Part shown: one piece after another, positions 12,801-24,800 of the stretch | Numbering within the stretch: the stretch's first letter is position 1 | Layout: each line of letters starts with the position of its first letter | Source: Anarhynchus alexandrinus | Taxonomy: Eukaryota; Chordata; Aves; Charadriiformes; Charadriidae | NCBI GenBank assembly: GCA_008711295.1 | Contig: VUYV01000615.1 | Location: forward strand, 155,196-219,195 | Direction of reading: 5' to 3' | DNA length: 64,000 nt | Position numbers and translations under genes: made by a program | Notes under the pieces: model-generated | Seen by the model: the letters and a program-made list of their open reading frames with translations, nothing else | Databases searched by the model: none | What the model was told of the DNA's origin: nothing

Positions 12801-15800
12801 CCTGCATCACTGAAATGCTTAAATGTGGCTTGATCTTCACTTTGTCTACTGCAGCAGCCTTTCCTTTGGCTTTGTTTTGTCCCTGGTCTCCAAAATGTGA
12901 AAGCTTCTGCTGTTCCTTTTTTTTTTCCTCATTTCTTTTTTAATCTGTCTGATACTAAGACAGGCAAATTCTTTGTCCTCAGATTATTTGCTTTAGAGCA
13001 GTATTTCATTCGGTTTGTTGCTATGCATACATGGAATGAAACTGACCTGTCCCCAAGGAAAGTACAGTCTAAATTGTAATAAACTGTTTAACTTAGATAA
13101 GGGATTAAAAAGAGCATGTGTTATTAAGTCATGTTCCAGATCGGGTACTGAAGCACATGAAGAACGATGTACTCAAATTTATGTAGTAAGATTGACTAAT
13201 TTCAGAATTAACTATAATTATGTCTTCTTTATTTTTAAACTCTCAGAGCTGTGTTTAAGGAACAGTGAATACATTGCAGCAAATTCTTTACCTAATGTCT
13301 AATACTGACACTGTGAACTGTGTAATGGTTGTTGCTGGAGGAACATGGAGGAGAGTGTTGCCAGCTAATTTCACTTCTTACTATAGCTCTACATTGGTTT
13401 TGGAGTGGGTAGACTGCTCTACTGATGCTGCAGTATTTTGCTTTTTATTGCAGGGAGTTTATGGAACAGCATGGTGAATTCTCTCCAGTCTGTATTTACA
13501 TGCGAGATGAGGTAGGTCAGCAAAGTCTTCTTAACTGTCTCTTGTCCTTCTGTCCCTAAAAAATAAGAAAAACTCAGCTCTGCTTTCCAACCTGGAAAGT
13601 GTTTCTTTTGAACTTTCTTGAGAGGGGAAGTAGAAAAATGTTGGTCTTTTCAAAGCATGACGTGTCTGTATGGAAAAAAGCTCTCTTGGAACGTAACCCT
13701 GGGCCGTTTAGACCTCTGAGCCCATAAAATGAGCTCAATGACCTGTTTGTGTTTTTCTTTCCAGCTTCTTTTAAAACTCGAGTCAAAACAGTGGTTTCGT
13801 TTTAATAAATATTTGCTTTTCTCTGTGTTTTGATCTTTTGCTATTAATGTTTTGTTTAATATTTTGTATGTGCATATTATGGAATTTACTCTCCCTAGCT
13901 GTCCCCTTCACTTCCCACTGACCTCTGTGGACACAGATCATCTTTATTCTGGAACGGGTCATTACAAGCAGATGGGAGGTGTATGTAATGAAATCATCTG
14001 TCTTTCAGCGCTGAGATGTTGCCTGTGATATAATCTGACATAAAAATAATGCTTTTCTGAGTTTGGATCCAATTGGGATGGATGTATGGGACGGAAATAT
14101 ACGTAGGTTATCTTCCCTTGAGATCATTCAGTAAGCAGTAAATTTGGTAAAGCAATACAGGTGAATACCAATGGATTCAGGTCTCATTTCCAACTGCAGA
14201 AAGAGTGTGTTTTGAGATGTTTCTGGAGCTGTGTGGTTGGTTGTTTTGATACAGGCTTCTTTCTAGAAAGAGCTCTTTAAATGGTCTCCCAGGTAGGCAG
14301 TTGCCATAGTTACTTTCCTCCGTTTTTGTTGCAGATATCAGGAAAAGATGCCTTAGAGAAGACAACACTGAAGTCACTTGGCCTGACTGGAGGCAGTGCC
14401 ATCATCAGGTTGGGAGGAGCAAGCTTTGGATTCTTTATTTTTCCTTTCCACTCTGGTGGTGAATTTTTTTTTTTGTTTCAAATAAAAAAGAAAAAAAAAC
14501 CCACAAAAAAAAGTTCAAAAAGACAAACATCGCGGCACTCAGTAATTATTGCATTTGCCTGTTTATCTGAAACTGCTGCCCAGATGTGCTTCCCACAGCT
14601 GCAGATGCTGGCACTGACCAGTCATGTGCAGATTAAAGGGGTTTGTTTACTTCTTTCTTTTTTTTTATTTGTTTTCCTTTTTTTTTTCCTGTGAGTGAAA
14701 CAGACAATTCAAAGTTAAATAAACGTCTCTCTGAGACGACGGTCACCTACCACTTCATTCTTCCCCGCTTTGGATTTCAGACATTGAACTCCCAATCCCT
14801 GCAGTGCCTCCTGCTGACTGTTTGGGAGGGTGAGGTGGGGGACAAGAACAGCCTTTCTGTGATCTTCTAGCCAGTTCTTTGCAGTATATACAGAAGGCAG
14901 GAGTGATTAGAAGCTGTGTTTTACAACTGACTGCTGTTTTTTCCTGGAAGGCAGTTTTCTTCATGTGGAGTGGGTAGTTCTGGGGTTTTTTTGCACAAAC
15001 CCCTCACCCCCCACCCCTGACTTCAGAGCAAGTGGAGCTTGTTCTTTGTGAGTGTCTGGAAGAAGCAGATCATTAAATTAGGGGTATATTTGAGCCTAGC
15101 TGTTGGCTTTGTGTCATGGTCATGTTGAGAATGGGGAGGGCAGTACTGTTAGGATAAACTATTTTGGTTTTATTCCTTTTGGTGTCTTCTTTAAGAGTTG
15201 TCATGAAGAAATGCAGTTCATCTGGTCAGGAGGAAGCTGTGGGTGCCACGGTGCGGTGTAATGAGCTGACAGCGAGGCCAGGCTCTATTGAAGGAGAAGT
15301 GGATGTGCTCCTACCTCAAGCAAACACATTCCCAGAGGACTTGGACCACAGGGAGGTGGCCATGTCTTTAAACAGCTGCACAGACAAGCAAGACTCGATT
15401 AGAGAATCTCATGCCAGCTTGGAGGAGATGCGGCCTTCCTCAGAGCCCGAGTCTACCCCGTTTGTCCCTTTTTTTGGAGATGGACAGCGTCTGGGGGACT
15501 CTTCTGTAGCTGCACCATCTCTTGGGTTAGATATGCCGTCTTCAAAGCTGCCAACAACTTTTTCCAGCCCTGGAGGCCCTTCTAAGCCAAAGAAGTCTAA
15601 GAACAGCCAAGAACTGCAAAAGGACCAAGAACAGGTAAGGGAAAATTTGTTTGCAATGAGGGCTATTTTTATCCTGCCTTGCCCGAGGCTGAGCTCCTAC
15701 AAGGAAAAAGATGTTTCCGTATTTAAGACTTTTTCCCCATAATACAGGGTTAGGTGCCTTGGTGACACACAGTTCTGCCAAGAGTTCAGTAAGGAAGTAT

Positions 15801-18800
15801 TGCGTTTTGAACACTTTACTATAGGAAATATGAAGGGTGGGAATTTAAGAATTTACTGTCCAGAGGCAAGCAAAGTTTTGAACCGTGACATGTCCTTGAT
15901 GAATGGTTCTAATGGAGGCAACACATTAAAATCACAGTCCAGAAGAGCCTCAATCTCTGTGCCTCAGATTTCATGCAAATTTGATTTACAAATGCCCACT
16001 TTGTTACCTGAGCCCTGGGTACTTGTCCTTCTCTTAAAAATTGCTATCTGCTGTGTAGTTTTGCTAAAGATGAGCAGAGTTTGGTCAGACTTGTGTTTTA
16101 CAATACTCTGGAGGTGCTTACTGCCTGTTGTGACTGACTTATCTCCCAGATCATGCAGAAGGTGTAAGCTTGGTAGAGTTTTACATATGGAAAGGGATAA
16201 ATTTTCTAGCTTGTCATAGGATTGTCCTAGGAGCAGAAGCGGTCTTAATAGGTTTGTTGCAACTTCATCCCATGACTTCCAAGATCTGAGAAGATGGTCA
16301 GAGTTTCTAACTCTTAGGTTGCAAGGTGTGCTCAGATTTCTTGTCTGAGCCTTTCTGTGGAATGTGGAACTCCATAGTAAAGCTACTGTAAGTGCAGTAT
16401 CCCATGCTGGTAGTTGTTAACATCTGCTTCCTCAGAGTTTCTTCTGCCTGTGGTCATTCTGACTTACAGTTTTACTCTTTCAGTGACACGTGTGGTAGAA
16501 CGTAAGGGGCTCTTATCTAGAAAAGCAAATTTTCAGCTACAGTTGCATCTTACTTGCCAAGAGTTTGATATTTAAAAAAAAAAAAGACAGGTCTGGACCT
16601 TTTCTCTTCCTTTTATTCTAGTCCCATCCCTTCTGAGTCTTAATTTTCTTAGTATTGCAGATGAAACAGAAACCTTTCATCCTTTTCCTTCTCTGTTTCT
16701 GCTTGCATATAAAAATCTTCTCTGTCTTGCTCTAAAATATCTTGCTTCTTAAATAAAGTCTGCCTCTCTCTAACCCTTTTCCCAGAAAGACAAATTGCAC
16801 ATCTGTCATGATTGTTGGTGTCTCTGAAGTAAAACTGTAGCATAGGAGCTCTCCATGTGGCGATACCAGAACTGATGGCTCAAGAGTGCTGTGATGCCAT
16901 CACAGGATGGCCTCTGAATAATGTTAAATATGCTTTCTGTAGGGCAGCTGTATGGAATTGAATGCCTTCAGCAAGGTTGGATACGCAAGTAGCGTAAAAT
17001 GAAGTACAAGAGGCACTAAATTCATAACTTACTCCATATTATCGTGCATTGGGCTTTTCACATCTTGGATGCTCTGTGACCGGCTCTTTCCCTCTCCCTT
17101 TCACTGCACGCATCATGACTAGGGCTGGCTTTAGTGTTCAGAGATCCCCTTCATTGTTTCCCACTCTTTAGTACCTCCTAGAGTTAGAGTTTTGTGCTTA
17201 TCTCTGGTTCTAATCCAGCCACAGGATTAAACAATGGAAAGCCATAAGCAGAAAGAAAGGGTGCATGATGAGGTTCCAAGGGTGCTCCATCCAGGAGGAA
17301 CTTAGCAAGACTATGTATGTGTATGCTCTCACGGGTGATGTAGAGATTCTACCTTGGTTGACTTCTTTGTGGTTGCAGTCCGTTCTTGATGAGTTTCTGA
17401 ATTGTTTAGGAGCAGAAGCCAGGCCCTGGAAGGACTGTGGAGCAGTTAGAAACATAGCAGAAAGAGGCCTTGCCAACCCAGTGGTGAATATTTCAGTATA
17501 TTAGAAACATGTTTGGGTCCATCTAATCAGTGTTACTTAACCTTTTGGAACAGACCCTGAGCACGGAGAACTGAACAGTAGGCTGGGCGATTTGTCCAGT
17601 CCCATGTGTTGCTTGCTTCAGTCACACTCTCACCTGCGAGGGGTTTGGAAAGGAGGAGTTTCAGCTGTGTCTGAAAAGGAAGGAAGGAAGACGTGCGAGG
17701 GTTTGCGGCGGTTTTCTTCACCGGTCCTGTTGTCCGCACTTTTGCATATGCTGGCTGGAGTGACAGAACTCATTTTATCATTTACTGGCTACAGCTTAAT
17801 GTGAAGTTTTGCTGCTGGGCACAGAGCTGAGCAGCGGTGACCTGAGGACTCTCACCATCCGGCATCTTTCTCCGAGTCGCAGTCCAGTTCAAACCACTCG
17901 GCGGCACTTCTGGAGCCAGCCTCCCTCCCAGTTTGAGAGCAGCTTTGGAAGCAGCTGCAGATTCTGTTGGGGGGGTTCTGCCCTTGTGTTAAACAGCATG
18001 TGATTTTGACTGCTGCTTTCAAGCCCTTTGATCTCTGGTGCTTTTGCTGCTGATTGATTACATTTTGTTCCCTCCTCCACTCCTGCCGTCCTCCGCTCTC
18101 CTTGCTCTCAGCAGCAGCAGCAGAGCAGGGCTAGCCACATGGCATCTGCTTTTTGTCCCTTTTCAGTCCTGAGGAAAAAAGCCAAAACAAAACAAATTAT
18201 TTTTAAACATCAAAGGTCCATTTTTGTAAAAGAATCTTCCCATTAATGCTTTGTCTGTGTGTGGTTTTTGAAGCTAAAGAGGCAGGCTGGATAAAATCTG
18301 TGCCGGCGTCCCTCCGTTTCTTGGGCTAAAGATGGTTTACAGACAGCTGCATGCTGACTTTGATGTCAGAACATTAATTATTAGAAGGTAACTTTACACC
18401 AGATTCCCCATGAGATTAGAGCTCCCTGAGGTGGTAGGGAGGAGGTGGGTCTCCAGGGAGAGCTCGCTGCCGTGGAAAGCACAATAGCCACTACTTCACT
18501 TACAATTAAATAAGTTTTCCTCAGCTTACCTGCTTACTTAGGTCCAGGGATGGTGACCATAGAGTGAACCACATTCTTCCCAACCCCTGGCTTTATCGCG
18601 TAGACTGCAGTTACGTAGACAGCCTAGTAGACAGAGTAGATGTGAATAGATGGCTTCAGCCTGCTGGTGAAAAGCGCCTAACATCTCAACTTTGGTAGTA
18701 GAAGTAGAGAGTTTGAAGAATGAACGTGACAAAACTTAATGCTGCATCTTTGGCTCCTGAAAGGTATTGTTGATGGAAATACGACACAAAACGCACAGCT

Positions 18801-21800
18801 TGCTTTCCTCCAGAATTACATAATGGTAGGTAGAAACTGCCATTTATTGTTACAGGAGATGGTTACCTTTTGTCAGGGTTGCAGAAAACAGTAGATGTGT
18901 AATGGACTGGGAAGCGAGTTGATATGCCTGGTAGCCTTGTTTTTGTAAATCGCTGCAGGAAGGTAGTTTTCAGATTCTGTTTGTGCTTTAGGATTGTTGG
19001 TAACATGTTAAAATAAGGTTGTATTGAGAGTACTCGTATTGGAATTGGAATACTTAAGTGAGCAAATAGTGATGGATGAAGAAAGAGGAACGGGATGATG
19101 GCTGGACTCTGGGGAAAGAGAACTGGTAGAGCAACAGGACTGGATACCTCTTTCTGAAAAGTGTTTCTTATGTCTGTAAGGAGGCGAGATGTATGGTTGA
19201 TTTCAGGGTGTGTTAAATACATGGCAGAAGAGATATTATGATATTATTACGATGTGGCAGTCTTTGCATCCTCAGTGGCAAAATGATGACGTGTTTTGGT
19301 TGCTAAGCAGTGCTTAGTATGTGCTGTTCTTCTCGGATCAGGCCCTGTTGGGCAATTCTGGAATTGAGTCGCAGAAACTCTGAATCAAACCACCTGAATT
19401 ATGTTTCACAAAAACTTACTCATTACAGCTCTCTCCAGAGCTCTCCACTCTGTTATTGGGGGTTAGCTGAAAATTTAATGTTAGGGAATTCTTATTCTAA
19501 TTGTGTATTTTTGCAGTCTTGTTAAGACACGCACAGATCTGCTCCTTCTTCTGTACAGAAAAGTATGTTTCTTCATGTTTAGTAGCTAAATAATGTGTCT
19601 TGGTTTGGAAGTTAAGGTATTCAGCATTCAGTGTTGGCTAGGGAAACAGATAAAATTATAGACTTGGGAGCTCAAAGGTAGCTGTGTGTCCGTGTGGGGC
19701 CAGTAAGGGTATCCTGCAGAGAACTAAACGGGGACATCTTGTCTGGATGCAAGTTGGAGGTCCAGAATAGGGCACTTATGTCTGGGAAGTGGTGGGTTTT
19801 GTGTCACAGCTCGTAGGTGGCTCTGGTAGGCTGGGGAATGGCTCTAGAGGGGAAGCTCCTGGCTGCCCATTCGCAGTACCTTCTTGGCAACGGAGACCCG
19901 TTTGAACGAATCTGTCTGGAAAGCAACACTTGAACAACAGTTCAGATATCCAGTCTGGAGCAGTGAACGCACAGTGAGGAAGAGGGTGAACACTCAGGGC
20001 TGGGGTGTATGTCTGCCTTCCACTGTCTCGTGATTTCTCATGTCTTGGCTGAAGTCTTTAGCTACTACCGTGGTTTGGGCAGTGACTGATGCTTTCCCTG
20101 TGGAACCCTGGTACTGTTAGGATTAGCTAAAGTGCTTGCTAGAGCCAATACTAAGTGGTAAGTTTAGTATTTGCTAATGCAGACATTGGAGTTCTCTCCA
20201 TCGTGTCCCAGCACCCTTCACAACATGCCATAAGATACGCCTGCTCAGTCTTTAGTTTTTTGGTCCTTTTTGGAATGAGAAGTCTATTGTGAATGTGTGT
20301 GTGTGTGTGTGTTTAGAATGAAATGAAACTTAAGCCTGATTGAGGAGATTGAAACATACCTGATTGCTGGGGAAGCCTGATTAATTCTCCTCTGGCCTCT
20401 GACATTGGTGTGATCGTACCAGACCAGTTCGGGCCCTTGTGCAACAGACCCCTTCCCAGAGGGTGGCTCTGCACGCTCAGCATCACTCCCGCAGCGCCGG
20501 GCATTCCTCCCCCGAGCCCCGGGAAAGCTGCAATCAGGCTCCTTCACCCGCTAGTTAGAGCTGACCCTGCTCAACTTTCTAAAAGTAGCCGAGGGTCCCA
20601 CCCACACAACCTCGCTCTTCTAATTTCTCAAATTACCCTTTAGTGCCCACAAGCAGAGTGAACATTGCCTTGTAATTTGTGTTGTCGCTTTTGACAATTG
20701 AGGGAGACTCCTTCTGTTCCCAAGGGGCCTGCGTCTGGGGGAAGGGAGCAGGGATGGAACAGACGGAGTGAGGACATTTGGGTATTAATTAGGATTGGAA
20801 AGACTATATGAGGGAATAAGGGGAGAAGAAATGGGCATCAGGTTTGTTCATAGAGCTGTGTTAGGCTGGCAGCTGACTCTAAAGAAATGCTGTATTAATG
20901 ATCAAAGTTTTTGTTCTCACGGACTGCTCTCCCCTGTATCTCCCGTAGCCTGCGGTACACTATTCTGTTTGCTTTCAAGCTTTGTGCATTTAAACATTCC
21001 CACAATTTGAAAAGTTTGAATTGTTCAAGAGCCAATAGGTATAACTGCCGCTTGTGTATTTATTTGACTCCGGTAGTGGTTTGTGTTCACATACTGACAC
21101 AGCTGCTGCTTTTGATGCAAGGGACAGTAGCCAGTATCTAACCTTTTCTAGACTGGGAGGGATACATAATGCTGTTCTCCCTTCAGAGACAGCGAATGCT
21201 GTCTGTCTGATGGGGGGATGGTGTTGGGGTTTTGGTTTGGGTTGGGTTTTTGGGGGGTTGTGGGTTTTGGTGTTGTTTTGTTTGTTGATTTGTTTTTTAA
21301 TAACTGCAACCACAGCTATAGGGCAGGACACAGTTGTGCTGGACGGTTTGCCGTTGTGGTACCCAGCTCCCGGCGCTGGGCTCTGGAGGCAGGGGGAGCA
21401 GAGCAGCGGGGCTGCCTGCGCCCCGCTGCGCAGGTGAGAGGGGCGTCTTGGCTGTTGGAGGTCTGTGTGCTGCTTGAATGGCCTCTCCTCAGCAGCTGAG
21501 GCGTAGGGAAAGTTGCCAATAAATGTACCGAGTACCTTTATTGCAGCCAATGCACACAGTGAGCTGCTCCCCTCACATCTGTCTGCTTTGCCTGCAACAA
21601 AGGCTGATTTCAGTGCTAAGTACCTTGTAAGTGCAAACCGAAAGGGTTTTCACTGTCTAAGGGAGCTTTCTGCACACCAGAAGCCAGGTTAAAAATTTGA
21701 GACATATACAATGAGACCCTGCAGTGGCTCAATTCAGAGAACCTGAAAGGAGTTTGTAGAGAGGTGGGCGCTGGTCTCTTCTCACAAGTTACAACCGATA

Positions 21801-24800
21801 GGACGAGAGGAAATGGCGTCAAGTTGCGCCAGGGGAGGTTTGGGCTAGACATTAGGAAAAACTTGTACGCTGAAAGGGTTATCAAAGACTGGAACAGGCT
21901 GCCCAGGGGAGTGGTTGAATCACCATCCTTGGATGCATTTAAAAGCCGTCTATATACGGTGCTCAGGGACATGGTTTAGAAGTGAGCCCAGTAGGGTTAG
22001 GTAATGGTTGGACTTGATGATCTTAAAGGTCTTTTCCAGCCGCAACGATTCTATGAACTCAACAGGTCAAAAACTACCTTACCCCAAAACAAAGGATTGC
22101 TCTCTAGAGTAAGAAGAAATGGAGCGAGCCCTGTTTGGGAGCTAGTGCCGTTGGTTCTGTGGCAAGAGAATGTGAAGCGAAGAGAAGAGAAGCTAGGGTG
22201 CGAGCCAGGAGTGCATGGCAGATGAAAAACTTAAAAGGGCAGTTTATAGTCTGTAGTACGAAGAATAGCACCTGTGCAAGTGGCATGCTGCCTGCAGAAT
22301 GGTGAGGAAGTGATTACGTACGGAGAGAGGTTTGGAGTAGAGCAGAGAGAGGTAGGTTATGGTTTTGGGATAGGAGTAATTTCTGAGTACTTAAAACAAG
22401 CTTGTAACTGGCTAAAAGTGTGGTTCAGCTGCAAAATATCATTGTATTGTAAGTGAAGAGATTCCACAGGCGCTTCCTGGAAAGGAGTCATCTCTCCTCA
22501 CGTTAGATGACTGCTGAGGTTATTACCCTGAGCTTCCTATGCCAAGAGTGGAGAGCCGCTAACTGCTAAGGTGTGACTCGTCTGACAGTATGGATTCCTG
22601 CTGCTTGTTGGGAGGAATTGTGCCCCAAGCTCTATCAACTATAAAAAAAATGACAACACTGACAACCTCTGTATTGTTAGTCTGAACTTAGTGACATGAA
22701 TTCCACACTAGTGATTGTATTTCAGTTTGCAAATATGATCCTTTTACTTTTTTCAGGAACCTTATAGCATAAGCAAAGCAACGCAATTAAGACTAATCGA
22801 AGCTCATTTTTATTCTGTAGCTTGTAGAACGAGAGCCACTTGTATGTCACCTAGACCTGCTAGAACCACTTCCTGCTGGCCCAGAAGAGCTTCCTGATGA
22901 GTTTTTTGAAGTCACAGTGGATGATGTACGGAAACGTTTGGCACAGCTGCAGAGTGAGAGGCAAGTTCTCTTTCTGGGGGCGACTGAGATTGCTCCCTGT
23001 CCTCTTGTTGAGCAGAGTGACGATATGCACCTGTAGCTGGCTGTAATCGCTGGGTGAAGGGTTGTAGATAAGTTACTTGGTGTGGAATTAATGAATTAAT
23101 GATCAGCACTGGAAGTCTCTACTCTTTATGTCATTTGAGTTCAAGGGCTATGTCATGTCTCTGTGACAGAACCTATGTTTTTGTGTAAATCGGTTGAGCA
23201 TTTGTGCATGGGATAATGATTTCACGGGGGTGTTGAAAATTTCATCATGAAGTGTCTGTGATGCCTATGTGGTGATAAGTTTATCTGAGAACTTCAAGCT
23301 AATCAGGGATGGGCCCTTGCTGAGACAGGATTAAGAGAAAGATTCCTTCCCATATTCTGCATTTTAGGGAGTTATTCAAAACCACTTAACACCCCACCTC
23401 TTTTTCTTTCTTTCCTTCTTCCTTCTTCTGAAGGAGAAGCTGCTGCCTTTGTGATTAGATGTGCTCTTACTTGCTGGAGGCCCAAAGCAGCGGTGAGCTC
23501 CTGCTATCTGTTCTGATCTGACTTCACATTAACTATTAGGAATTAAATGGACGGAATTTGTAACTTGTGATAGAAAAATATATGAACCCAATGATCCAGC
23601 TTCAGCAGTAGCTAGTAACGTTTTCAGCCAGTAAGAAACACCTTGTATTTTAAGTAACAGAATTAACCTTTTATTAGACCTTATCAGAAAAGACCGGCTT
23701 TGAGACATTACCTAAATGGAAAGAAAGCAAAATCAAACTTAGCCACAAATCAAGACATGAGAGTATAGGAAGCTGGGCTAACTATGCATCTTATTGTTCA
23801 AGTAGCTTGCTTTCAAATATTCATGATTTTACTGTACTTTTATTCCAGCTCTGAACTAAAAACTCAGATTAAGATAAAGTAGCCTCTCTGTCACAACAGC
23901 ATTTTGTTGTCTATATGTTCCTTAAAGAAATTAATTTCATGAATGTATTCAGTTTCAATTGGGTCGTAACGTTCCTTTAAACATAACAAGCATTCTCTGA
24001 GACCGTGGGACAGCTTACTGTACGCTGTAACCAGGTCTGAGTTGAACTTTTTACTTAGAGCTGACTTTTTCCCCACAGGCCACCGAAATCCTCATGAGTA
24101 CACAGATTGGCCTGAAAATTGCTCTGCCACTTGTGGGTCTGGAGTATTTAGTGGTGCAAATGTAGGATCATTTGGTTGGGGGTTACTGGAATACAGCCCC
24201 CTCAAAAAAATACCTAATTTCTAAATTTGCTGGTGCTTGTAATTGCTTTTTCCCTCACAGCCAGGGATAAAAATAAAGGCAAGTTATGCATGAAACTGAT
24301 ACCCGTTGGCTTCTGATCTCAGCTGGGGAATCTTAACAAAAACTAGCTGCATACAGTGCAATATTCTAAATGCAATTAGAATTTAATTCTGACTTCATGA
24401 AGAGCTGAGAATTGGTATGAATCAGCAATTGGTACACAAAGAAGGAACGGAGCAGGTTAGTTTCACGTTCGCTGTTCAGACTGTTGAGTTGGCGCTTTCA
24501 GAGCATCTTAGAACGTTGTGTGCCAGCTGACAGTTTTGGGTACAGTTGGTGGAGTAAACCTGTGCTTGTTTTGTTCAGCAGCTGTTCCTGAGACACGTTG
24601 ATGATTCTTAAAAATAAAAAGAGGTCCTTCAAACTGTATAGGTGTAAGAGATTAACTTGCAAATAGTTGTGCAGAATTATATGATCAAATGTTTCACCAA
24701 AATCTGGCTTAGTAAATCGGTTATTCAGAGTCAAGTGCAAACAAGGAAAAGGGACTAAAGCTGAACGTGGCATCTGTTGGATCTAAGCTCATTTATTCTT

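Larger units (their letters stand above)
15635..22820 (+). other. ASPSCR1 intron 7 (7.2 kb)
   Basis: This intron carries a (TG)n run (20294-20312), a GC-richer islet with several CpGs at about 20440-20540, a G/T-rich stretch at 21210-21300, and one CR1 3' fragment (21690-22056). There is a small CAG cluster at 18111-18126. No gene is supported; ORFs on both strands near 20990-21550 are shadows in G/T-rich sequence. Confidence 0.65.

Noticed and set aside
17488..17548. Possible old repeat near gggtccatctaatcagtgtt
   Set aside because: Similarity to a repeat word is too short to support a call.
20990..21550. 186-codon minus-strand ORF and plus-strand counterparts
   Set aside because: Driven by a G/T-rich stretch on one strand; the protein is Pro/Lys/Gln low-complexity without any domain.
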